Origin: a virus
Virus record (IMG/VR): IMGVR_UViG_3300020233_000030
Span: 1 to 35,524 of that record
DNA: 35,524 nucleotides
Reading direction: 5' to 3' (one strand)
Shown: in pieces, positions 28,988 through 34,302 of the stretch
Numbering within the stretch: position 1 is the stretch's first letter
Layout: each line of letters opens with the position of its first letter
Notes under the pieces: generated by a model
Told to the model about the DNA's origin: nothing
The model's database searches: none
What the model saw: the letters and a program-made list of their open reading frames with translations, nothing else
Translations under genes and position numbers: made by a program

Positions 28988-29268
28988 CGTCGATCTTCCC
29001 ACTGCCGTTCGAGTACGGCCCTCAAAATCTGCTCATTCTCAAACCGTCGAGCGTTCGGGATGATGCCGCCGTCCAGCCACAGATGATGTATTTCGGCACA
29101 CAACATCGCCACATTCTCCAACACGTCCCGGTACCGTGATCCGCCCAACTGTTTGCCCAACAGGTGCGCCATCTCCAACCGTGGACGAGGTGTCATACAA
29201 CCCGGGAACTCGCAAAATCCACCAGCCCGTTCTATCGCAGCATCTCTCAATTCAGACAGGTTGCTCAT
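28984..29268 (-). CDS. Small HNH endonuclease
   Basis: This 94-residue protein has FCEFPGCMTPRPRLEMAHLLGKQLGG and then ENVAMLCAEIHHLW, that is Cys-x4-Cys, EMAHL and LC-x3-HH, the HNH pattern with a structural zinc site. Its small size and place among replication genes suggest a phage-specific nuclease rather than a mobile element. The ATG at 29268 has a weak ribosome binding site. It overlaps the methyltransferase start by four bases; a linked restriction role is possible but unproven. Confidence 0.78.
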   Translation of the reverse strand: MSNLSELRDAAIERAGGFCEFPGCMTPRPRLEMAHLLGKQLGGSRYRDVLENVAMLCAEIHHLWLDGGIIPNARRFENEQILRAVLERQWEDRR

Positions 29269-29432
29269 CGGTCTTCGTCTTTGAACATTGACGGATCACA
29301 CCAACGGCACCAAGCCGTCCACTCAAGTTCTGTCCGGTTCCAGTTCGGGTGCTCATCAACACGGATGTCCTGTCCCCTCCTGAACTTGCCGCAAACATCA
29401 CACTTCATTGAGGGGTGTTTCAGATCAGTCAT
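29265..29432 (-). CDS. Zinc-ribbon protein
   Basis: The 55-residue protein starts at ATG 29432 (gggagacgaaaca upstream). CDVCGKFRRGQDIRVDEH and AWCRWCDPS give two CxxC pairs about 30 residues apart, a small zinc ribbon. No further signature is seen. Overlaps on both sides tie it to the HNH gene and the next gene. Confidence 0.65.
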   Translation of the reverse strand: MTDLKHPSMKCDVCGKFRRGQDIRVDEHPNWNRTELEWTAWCRWCDPSMFKDEDR

Positions 29433-29641
29433 TGTTTCGTCTCCCACCTGCGGCGACACAAGCCACAAATATCGGAACCTTCCGGGTCGACTTGGTCAAG
29501 GCATTTGACAGCAACCTTATGTGCCGATGAATTACCTTCTTCATCGCGGACAATGAGCCAACGTTTAGCCTGTGTCAACGATGGACAATTGGCATACAGG
29601 TGGTCACAGTTGACACCGATGAACGCTTCATGACTACTCAT
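29429..29641 (-). CDS. Small Cys-rich hypothetical protein
   Basis: The 70-residue protein starts at ATG 29641, with ggaatt upstream. It holds five Cys residues, including C-x6-C near the start and CGLC near the end, so zinc binding is possible. It overlaps its neighbours by four bases on each side. The function is unknown. Confidence 0.6.
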   Translation of the reverse strand: MSSHEAFIGVNCDHLYANCPSLTQAKRWLIVRDEEGNSSAHKVAVKCLDQVDPEGSDICGLCRRRWETKQ

Positions 29642-29880
29642 CGGCTGTCAATTCCGGCACATGTTTTACCGTTCCACCATTGGCTACCTTCTTCTGCTTG
29701 CATGTATGAGATGTGGTGCGGATAGACGTTGCCGTGTTCACATTTCTCGGAAGGGATAAGGACAGCGTCTTCGATGAGGCTACGTATCGGGTCGGGCATT
29801 CCATCGAAGTCAGTTGATAGGTCAAGCGCCGCGGCTTGATCGTAGTCAATCCAATACAAGGTCGTATTGCTTCTGTTCAT
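29638..29880 (-). CDS. Hypothetical protein
   Basis: The 80-residue protein starts at ATG 29880, whose ribosome binding site (ggagctcgacgactg) lies in the tandem repeat at the end of the upstream Rad52-like gene. It has WIDYDQAAALDLSTDFDG and EKCEHGNVYPHHISYM, with Cys and His residues that could bind a metal. No family is recognised. Confidence 0.65.
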   Translation of the reverse strand: MNRSNTTLYWIDYDQAAALDLSTDFDGMPDPIRSLIEDAVLIPSEKCEHGNVYPHHISYMQAEEGSQWWNGKTCAGIDSR

Positions 29881-30296
29881 CAGTCGTCGAGCTCCTTGTC
29901 GAGCTCCTTGTCGAGCTGCTTGTCGAGGAAATAGGAGTCCTGAGACCACAGATGCAACCCCAACCCGATACGCATAGCGCACCGTTTCACACCATCCGAC
30001 ACGGCATCCTTCAACCTCGCGCCCTCAGTGTTCCAATTATCTGGCTGTTCAACATCGCCGATCTCTTGCACCGTCACAGTCTTACCGTCGATGGTGAATG
30101 TGCATTCGAGGACACACCCTTCGATGCTGCTGTCACCCTTGACAATCTCGACGATGCGCATATCGAACGGTCCGACAATTGATAGGAGACGTTCGGTGAC
30201 AGTCGAATGCGGCACATACGAACCGAACTTTCCTTTCGGCGGTGCTTTGACGAGATGCGGCGGGAAAGGTCTCGATAGTTCATGTAGCTGTCTCAT
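29880..30296 (-). CDS. Putative Rad52-like single-strand annealing protein
   Basis: The 138-residue protein starts at ATG 30296 after taggaggaacga. The motif DAVSDGVKRCAMRIGLGLHL matches the A-x-(S/T)-D-A-x-K-R-x-x-x-x-x-G-x-G-L signature of Rad52/Sak-type annealing proteins. It is preceded by a beta-rich core (CVLECTFTIDGKTVTVQEIG). It would anneal DNA ends during replication and recombination, as in many actinophages. It ends in a 4-residue repeat tail (LDKQLDKELDKELDD) encoded by a 12-base tandem repeat, which could vary in copy number. Confidence 0.65.
   Translation of the reverse strand: MRQLHELSRPFPPHLVKAPPKGKFGSYVPHSTVTERLLSIVGPFDMRIVEIVKGDSSIEGCVLECTFTIDGKTVTVQEIGDVEQPDNWNTEGARLKDAVSDGVKRCAMRIGLGLHLWSQDSYFLDKQLDKELDKELDD
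29886..29927 (-). repeat. 12-base tandem repeat (LDKE tail)
   Basis: About three and a half copies of a cttgtcgagctc-like unit encode the LDKE repeats that end the annealing protein. The last copy also supplies the GGAGCTC ribosome binding site of the next gene. Slippage would change the tail length by whole repeats without shifting the frame. Confidence 0.8.
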
Positions 30297-30305
30297 TCGT
30301 TCCTC

Positions 30306-30542
30306 CTAAAACAGTGCCTCAGTCTCACCGGGCTCCGCGACAAGGACGTACATGTCCTGCCGATTCGTATGAAAATGCTGGTCACATTTCACCGTGTCAA
30401 TCAGGTAACCTTCACGACGGAGATCCCACACGCGGGCTGCAACACGTGGCATCCGGAGTGTGAGGAACACTGTTGAACAGACACCGTCGTGGTTGATACG
30501 TGAGGCTTGTAGCAGGTTGAGTATGCGGTCTTTCTGACTCAT
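30306..30542 (-). CDS. Winged-helix DNA-binding protein
   Basis: The 78-residue protein starts at ATG 30542 after ttggaggaacga. KDRILNLLQASRINHDGVCSTVFLTLRMPRVAARVWDLRREGYLIDTV is a winged-helix domain as found in phage HTH proteins, with a final strand (MYVLVAEPG). It could be a small transcription regulator. Repression versus activation cannot be told. An upstream open stretch lacks a ribosome site, so this start is preferred. Confidence 0.68.
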   Translation of the reverse strand: MSQKDRILNLLQASRINHDGVCSTVFLTLRMPRVAARVWDLRREGYLIDTVKCDQHFHTNRQDMYVLVAEPGETEALF

Positions 30543-30568
30543 TCGTTCCTCCAACTTGTAGTTTAGTG

Positions 30569-30673
30569 TCAGGGTGTGACACGTCCAAGTTCGGTTTGCG
30601 CAGCGACAAATACGCCAACCCACAACACGGTGAGCAGGACGATGAGTAGCACGGTGGCTTTCACATCATCCAT
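30569..30673 (-). CDS. 34-residue single-pass membrane peptide
   Basis: The short reading frame starts at ATG 30673 and overlaps the preceding gene's 3' end by eight bases. Residues 6-25 (ATVLLIVLLTVLWVGVFVAA) form a good membrane helix with a short polar tail. The ribosome site is weak (gtgagtgg). Small membrane peptides are frequent in phage early genes, often acting on the host. Confidence 0.5.
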   Translation of the reverse strand: MDDVKATVLLIVLLTVLWVGVFVAAQTELGRVTP

Positions 30674-30914
30674 CCCACTCACCCACATTCCCCTGTACCG
30701 GATAGGTACGGATCACTCGCGCTTTCTTCGAGACTGTGACTTCCAAGATTGCGGCATCGTCGATGTCTTGATCTTTCGTCCGTGCAACGATGCGTAGCAC
30801 AGCACGTCCATTGAGCGTTGCCAGTCGTTCTACAACAATGATTGATTCTGCACCTTCCGGATACCACACCATCCCAAACTGTGTGCAGAATGCTATCGGA
30901 CGGTCACTCATCAT
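30666..30914 (-). CDS. Hypothetical protein
   Basis: The 82-residue protein begins at ATG 30914 or 30911, both close after aaggagaccg. It is mostly beta strands (AESIIVVERLATLNGRAVLRIVART, AAILEVTVSKKARVIRTYPV). No motif is recognised. It overlaps the next upstream gene by about eleven bases. Confidence 0.65.
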   Translation of the reverse strand: MMSDRPIAFCTQFGMVWYPEGAESIIVVERLATLNGRAVLRIVARTKDQDIDDAAILEVTVSKKARVIRTYPVQGNVGEWDG

Positions 30915-31125
30915 CGGTCTCCTTGACTCTGCCGTCTGCATAGGCATAGGCAATTGCAACGAACACCTTGTGGCGCGGCGTCATCGGCTGATCTTTCAGA
31001 CCGAACAGTTCATGACCGGCAAGGGCACGTTTAGCGATCTCCTGTGTGGGAAGCCAATTCTCTAAGTCACGCATCCGCTTCGGAACATCTGCATATGGAT
31101 GAAACACCGAGTCATAGTTATCCAT
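30904..31125 (-). CDS. Hypothetical protein
   Basis: The 73-residue protein starts at ATG 31125 (aaagagacagacc upstream). The helical segment MRDLENWLPTQEIAKRALAG and a second helix HKVFVAIAYAYADG suggest a small helical bundle. It has no known family. Both ends overlap neighbouring genes. Confidence 0.62.
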   Translation of the reverse strand: MDNYDSVFHPYADVPKRMRDLENWLPTQEIAKRALAGHELFGLKDQPMTPRHKVFVAIAYAYADGRVKETDDE

Positions 31126-31645
31126 GGTCTGTCTCTTTCGTGAACACGTCACCATCGGCGAGGTCTTGTAGGAACTTGGGTGCCCTGTCTCGTGGCGTCT
31201 CCGACAGTCGCGGATACTCATCGTCATACCATTCATAAAACGTGTCACGGACAGCCTGAGACATCCACGAACGTTTCATATAGTCCGGGTTCACCACATC
31301 ACCCAGCGGCACATAGTCCTGACGTATAGCATCCGAAGCGTATTCGAGAGCTCCAAGTTTGTCGATGCAACGTTCTTTGCGACCGAGCCGGTACCGGACG
31401 ATCACGTCGCCGACTGCTGCTGCGCCACCGTCACCCAACAACTCGGCCAGCTTCATGGCGGCCGCGTCCTTCACCTGTTTGGCGGCGGCGGATTGACGCT
31501 GCGCAGCCCGCCACACAGTAATGGCTTCCGTCATGTCGGTGATGTCTGCGATGCCGATGTCGTCCGGTGTCAACTCTTCACCTTCCACATGGATACGTTC
31601 AGCGATGTCGAGTGCAGCGCGAACAGTCTGGTGCTCGTGGTTCAT
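31118..31645 (-). CDS. Helical hypothetical protein
   Basis: The 175-residue protein starts at ATG 31645 after cgggacatcga. Residues 40-75 form an Ala/Gln/Lys-rich helix (VWRAAQRQSAAAKQVKDAAAMKLAELL), then strands (AAVGDVIVRYRLGRKERCIDKLGAL). This order, long helix followed by a small beta domain with a charged RLGRKE turn, occurs in phage proteins of unknown role. Nuclease inhibition of the Gam type was considered but not supported. Confidence 0.65.
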   Translation of the reverse strand: MNHEHQTVRAALDIAERIHVEGEELTPDDIGIADITDMTEAITVWRAAQRQSAAAKQVKDAAAMKLAELLGDGGAAAVGDVIVRYRLGRKERCIDKLGALEYASDAIRQDYVPLGDVVNPDYMKRSWMSQAVRDTFYEWYDDEYPRLSETPRDRAPKFLQDLADGDVFTKETDHG

Positions 31646-31887
31646 TCGATGTCCCGTTCTTCGTTCCAGCTCATCAGCTCGTATGCGGCATGATGCAGCA
31701 TCGTCACAGTATCGGAGATTGCCTGTGTCGACAGTCTGTCGAGGTGGATGGTGATGTCACCTGCTGTCGCAGCGACACTGATACGCAGCACCGGTGTCGA
31801 ATCCAGTTCAGCGGTGACGTGTAGGTGGTGGCAGCTGTCAGGTATCAGAGCGACAGTCGTGTACGCCCGTTTGTCTTCGGTGGTCAT
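31642..31887 (-). CDS. Hypothetical protein, first gene after promoter P2
   Basis: The 81-residue protein starts at ATG 31887, directly after aaggaggaacgaaca and about 19 bases after the predicted transcription start. It is beta-rich at first (AYTTVALIPDSCHHLHVTAEL, VLRISVAATAGDITIHL), then helical. It is unassigned. Its upstream region closely resembles that of the gene at 33178. Confidence 0.68.
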   Translation of the reverse strand: MTTEDKRAYTTVALIPDSCHHLHVTAELDSTPVLRISVAATAGDITIHLDRLSTQAISDTVTMLHHAAYELMSWNEERDIE

Positions 31888-31912
31888 TGTTCGTTCCTCC
31901 TTGTGTAATCTC

Positions 31913-31941
31913 ATCTTACCACACTGTGCGGTCAGGTGCGT
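31913..31941 (-). promoter_or_regulatory. Leftward promoter P2
   Basis: On the minus strand ACGCAC (31941-31936) is 17 bases from TAAGAT (31918-31913). The sequence after it, gagattacac-aaggaggaacga, nearly repeats that after P1. The same -10 and leader in two places supports a real promoter. Confidence 0.6.
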
Positions 31942-32111
31942 TCCTTAATCCACGTCTCAATCGTCGACCTGCGCCACACCTTCACCCGTCCGGCACCGAC
32001 AGTGGCGTCATGCGCAGGTAGTTTGCCGCGTAGGTGCATCACAGCAACAGTGTCTCGTGTGGCTCCGATACGTTCAGCGATCTCGGCTATCCCCATCACA
32101 TCCAACGTCAC
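31932..32111 (-). CDS. HTH protein (AlpA/excisionase-like)
   Basis: The 59-residue protein starts at GTG 32111, which overlaps the previous stop (GTGA), with ggatgg upstream; an ATG at 32096 is the alternative. It has LDVMGIAEIAERIGATRDTV and later VKVWRRSTIETWIKERT, the helix-turn-helix plus W-R-R-S-x-x-x-x-W pattern of AlpA, MerR-like and excisionase proteins. Because no integrase is present it more likely regulates transcription. Its 3' end overlaps promoter P2. Confidence 0.75.
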   Translation of the reverse strand: MTLDVMGIAEIAERIGATRDTVAVMHLRGKLPAHDATVGAGRVKVWRRSTIETWIKERT

Positions 32112-32386
32112 GTCGTCACCATCCCATGCTCGAGTATTCGTTGAGCTGCGAGCCGTAACGCCAGGTCGTGTGAATGGCCGCCAGCATCAACCCGTAAGGT
32201 GCCGTATGGGCATGTGCACGTCGTGGCATCCGGTGTGACTTCCACTTGCCACAGGCCGCTGTCACCCTCCACAGTGCCGGTGACGGATGTGATGATGCCG
32301 TCGGTGTGTGTCATGTCGATAATGGTGACGTGTCCGGCTGTGACATATCTGACAGCTTTCACATCGACATCGCCGAGACGTTTCAC
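32108..32386 (-). CDS. SWIM-like zinc-finger protein
   Basis: The 92-residue protein starts at GTG 32386, overlapping the previous stop. Near the end is WQVEV...CTCPYG followed by GGHSHDLALRLAAQR. SWIM fingers have CxC...CxH, so here the third ligand would be His instead of Cys, giving CxC...HxH. SWIM domains bind DNA or protein. The N-terminal part consists of beta strands (VRYVTAGHVTIIDMTHT). Confidence 0.6.
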   Translation of the reverse strand: MKRLGDVDVKAVRYVTAGHVTIIDMTHTDGIITSVTGTVEGDSGLWQVEVTPDATTCTCPYGTLRVDAGGHSHDLALRLAAQRILEHGMVTT

Positions 32387-32595
32387 GCTGCACACTCGGT
32401 GTCGAGTGTCGTCATGTCGGGTTCGATGCGCCAACCACCAAAGTCGTTGACAATCATCACCACCACAGTCAGGTCACAGTTGTGGCAGGCGAGTGTCGCG
32501 GAGTCGTCGCGGTTGAACGCTTCTATGCGGAAGTCGTGGCCGTTGTCAGTGAACCGTTCCTCCAATCCGACTAGCAGATCAGTCAACGTCAACAT
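32383..32595 (-). CDS. Small zinc-site hypothetical protein
   Basis: The 70-residue protein starts at ATG 32595 (ggaggtatctg upstream). The centre has TLACHNCDLTVVVMI, one CxxC pair, and a single Cys near the C-terminus. The N-terminal half is helical (LTDLLVGLEERFTDNG). Partner and function are unknown. Confidence 0.62.
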   Translation of the reverse strand: MLTLTDLLVGLEERFTDNGHDFRIEAFNRDDSATLACHNCDLTVVVMIVNDFGGWRIEPDMTTLDTECAA

Positions 32596-32792
32596 CAGAT
32601 ACCTCCGATGTCATATCCACATAGTGTCGCCTTTCCAATGGACGGGTAATACAGATGCATTACACCTCCACGCCGGATTTGAATAAGCGCAGTTAATCGT
32701 GGCTGTCTGCGTCCCTGTGGAAAACAGAATTTGCAAGGAGCGTTGGTGACGATGCGGCCTTGTGCGATTGCAGCAATAAGGCTGTCCTTCAT
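32595..32792 (-). CDS. Small hypothetical protein
   Basis: The 65-residue protein starts at ATG 32792 directly after aaggaggaacg, which is encoded by the last codons of the preceding gene. It has CKFCFPQGRR and a later single Cys; one CxxC pair could bind zinc with a partner. The remainder is beta-like (LTALIQIRRGGVMHLYY). No family recognised. Confidence 0.62.
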   Translation of the reverse strand: MKDSLIAAIAQGRIVTNAPCKFCFPQGRRQPRLTALIQIRRGGVMHLYYPSIGKATLCGYDIGGI

Positions 32793-32959
32793 CGTTCCTC
32801 CTTCTTGTCGGCTTCGAGCATATCCACCCGGGCATCAAGCAGGTTGATCGTCGCAGTCTGCTGGTCGACTTGGCCTATGATCTTCTCGATGCCGGTGATG
32901 AGCCGTCCAACGTGGTCTGTGAGAATATCGACTGCTTCTGTCAGCGTCTCTTCGTTCAT
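32789..32959 (-). CDS. Short coiled-coil protein ending KEER
   Basis: The 56-residue protein starts at ATG 32959 after aaggaggaacg. It is a single amphipathic helix with heptad-like spacing of Leu, Ile and Val (LTEAVDILTDHVGRLITGIE and IGQVDQQTATINLLDARVDML), so a dimeric or trimeric coiled coil is likely. The last codons AAG GAG GAA CGA TGA form the next gene's ribosome binding site. Confidence 0.68.
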   Translation of the reverse strand: MNEETLTEAVDILTDHVGRLITGIEKIIGQVDQQTATINLLDARVDMLEADKKEER

Positions 32960-32980
32960 CGTTCCTCCTTCGGATGCGGG

Positions 32981-33178
32981 TCAGTCGTTGGTGTGAATGT
33001 GTTCAGATGTTGCGTCTCCGTGTTCTACCCTGTCGAAGTCGGGATGTGTGCATCGTGTCCTAGCTTCGTAGCTGTAGGAGCGGCAGCCGCATTGGACACA
33101 TTCGACGAGTTCGTCTCCGTAGAACCAGTCGTGTGACGGGTCTGTGTTGGCGGTGAGTTTGCGGCGGTTAGTTTGCAT
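32981..33178 (-). CDS. Zinc-ribbon-like protein, first leftward gene
   Basis: The 65-residue protein starts at ATG 33178 after aaggaggaacg, about 16 bases from the predicted start of transcription at P1. It contains ECVQCGCRSYSYEARTRCTH, with CxxCxC and a later C-x-H that could bind zinc. As the promoter-proximal gene it is probably among the first expressed. Function unknown. Confidence 0.68.
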   Translation of the reverse strand: MQTNRRKLTANTDPSHDWFYGDELVECVQCGCRSYSYEARTRCTHPDFDRVEHGDATSEHIHTND

Positions 33179-33200
33179 CGTTCCTCCTTGCTGTAATATC

Positions 33201-33229
33201 ATCTTACACCTGTGTGGCTGGTAGTGCAA
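33201..33229 (-). promoter_or_regulatory. Leftward promoter P1
   Basis: On the minus strand TTGCAC (33229-33224) is exactly 17 bases from TAAGAT (33206-33201). The leader atattacag-caaggaggaacg follows. This is the best promoter in the window and heads the leftward gene set. Confidence 0.7.
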
Positions 33230-33230
33230 G

Positions 33231-33258
33231 TTGACATGTCTACTGGTTGGTATGTCGA
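33231..33258. promoter_or_regulatory. Possible operator between divergent promoters
   Basis: GACATGTC (33232-33239) is a perfect 8-base palindrome next to the -35 box of P1. TTGACAT (33231-33237) and ATGTCGA (33252-33258) form an imperfect inverted repeat. A further ATGTC lies at about 33284. A regulator binding here could act on both promoters. No regulator is identified. Confidence 0.35.
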
Positions 33259-33275
33259 CACACATCATGTACCAT
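33247..33275 (+). promoter_or_regulatory. Candidate rightward promoter for the terminase genes
   Basis: TTGGTA (33247-33252) is 17 bases from TACCAT (33270-33275). The TerS start is at 33362, leaving an untranslated leader of about 80 bases. It is divergent from P1 with no overlap of the boxes. Confidence 0.45.
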
Positions 33276-33361
33276 CGTGGCATGTCCGGTGTGTGGGGGT
33301 GGAGATGCGGGTTCGTTCCTCCGCTCCACCCCCACAACCGGTCGACGAGACGGAGGAACAC

Positions 33362-33847
33362 GTGGCGACATACACCGACGAGCAGAAACGTGAAGCAGTC
33401 GACCTGTATCTAGAATACGGCGCAGCCGAAGCAGCGACACGCACAAGCATTCCACGACGCACCATCTCATCATGGATCACTAAACGAGGACTTGCCCAGG
33501 CAAAGGGTCAACAAACAGAAGCAGCCCGTCAACAGCTCGCAGCCAAAAACGCTGAACGTCGTGAACGCATCCGTACCACGATCTTGGAAAAAGCTGAGGA
33601 CATACTCGACCGTATGGATCAGCCGCACGTCGACTACCGTGCCGCCGGGAAAGAACTTCACCAGGTCGAGTGGGATACGGCAAGGTCCGGTGATGTGAAA
33701 AACTATGCCGTGTCGTTCGCCATCCTCATCGACAAGTATCGTTTGGAGATGGGTGAACACACGTCCAAGATTTCTGTTGCTGATGCCGAGTCTGTGTTGG
33801 ACGCCGAGATTATGCGCCTGTCTGAACAGCACGCCGCGCGGCAATGA
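33362..33847 (+). CDS. terS: Terminase small subunit
   Basis: The 161-residue protein starts at GTG 33362 after cggaggaacac; the frame is open upstream but has no good site there. Residues about 3-50 form a helix-turn-helix (YTDEQKREAVDLYLEYGAAEAATRTSIPRRTISSW) that would recognise the packaging site. The middle is a helical oligomerisation core (LEKAEDILDRMDQPH...). It is the first rightward gene, upstream of TerL, from which only one gene separates it. Confidence 0.78.
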   Translation: MATYTDEQKREAVDLYLEYGAAEAATRTSIPRRTISSWITKRGLAQAKGQQTEAARQQLAAKNAERRERIRTTILEKAEDILDRMDQPHVDYRAAGKELHQVEWDTARSGDVKNYAVSFAILIDKYRLEMGEHTSKISVADAESVLDAEIMRLSEQHAARQ

Positions 33848-34302
33848 GACCCGCGTATCAAGAGAACACATCAACAACAGACGGCGACTGTGCCCGTGCA
33901 TGTATAGCTTCACTATGTGAAGTGTCCTTGTCTGATATCCCCGAGATGGATTGGGTAGCTGCCGACAATGATGATTGGTCAGCACATTGGGAACCGGTAG
34001 AGATGTGGCTAAAGACACGCGGCCTCCGGCTTGTGTTTTGGAACCAATGGGGAGATGGCTGGGATACGAGCAAATATCCGATCGGCTATGCACTTGCATC
34101 CTCACGGTCTCCAAGATGGTCACACGGACACGCCTATGTGGTACATGATGGCGAGTTGGTTCACGATCCTTGGACAGGTTCTACTAGTGCGGTTCCTGTT
34201 GATGCATATGACAGACGGTGGGTTGAGGGGTATGTAACGGTTGAACATATTGAGCATCCCGATGAGATGTTGCTGAGACAGTTTGATGACTTCGACTCTT
34301 GA
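33844..34302 (+). CDS. C39/papain-like cysteine peptidase-like protein
   Basis: The 152-residue protein has TTDGDCARACIASLCEVSLSD near its N-terminus, where Cys in DCARACIASL fits the catalytic Cys of C39/papain-like phage proteins. HGHAYVVHDGELVHDPW carries the His and the following Asp-Pro. Proteins with GDCxRACxAS...VHDP occur in many phages, usually without proven activity. It overlaps both TerS (ATGA) and TerL (17 bases), an unusual place that suggests an early packaging or host-directed role. Confidence 0.6.
   Translation: MRPAYQENTSTTDGDCARACIASLCEVSLSDIPEMDWVAADNDDWSAHWEPVEMWLKTRGLRLVFWNQWGDGWDTSKYPIGYALASSRSPRWSHGHAYVVHDGELVHDPWTGSTSAVPVDAYDRRWVEGYVTVEHIEHPDEMLLRQFDDFDS

Noticed and set aside
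31932-32111. Excisionase implying a temperate phage
   Set aside because: No integrase, attachment site or clear repressor gene is present in a genome that appears complete, so a plain HTH regulator is more likely.
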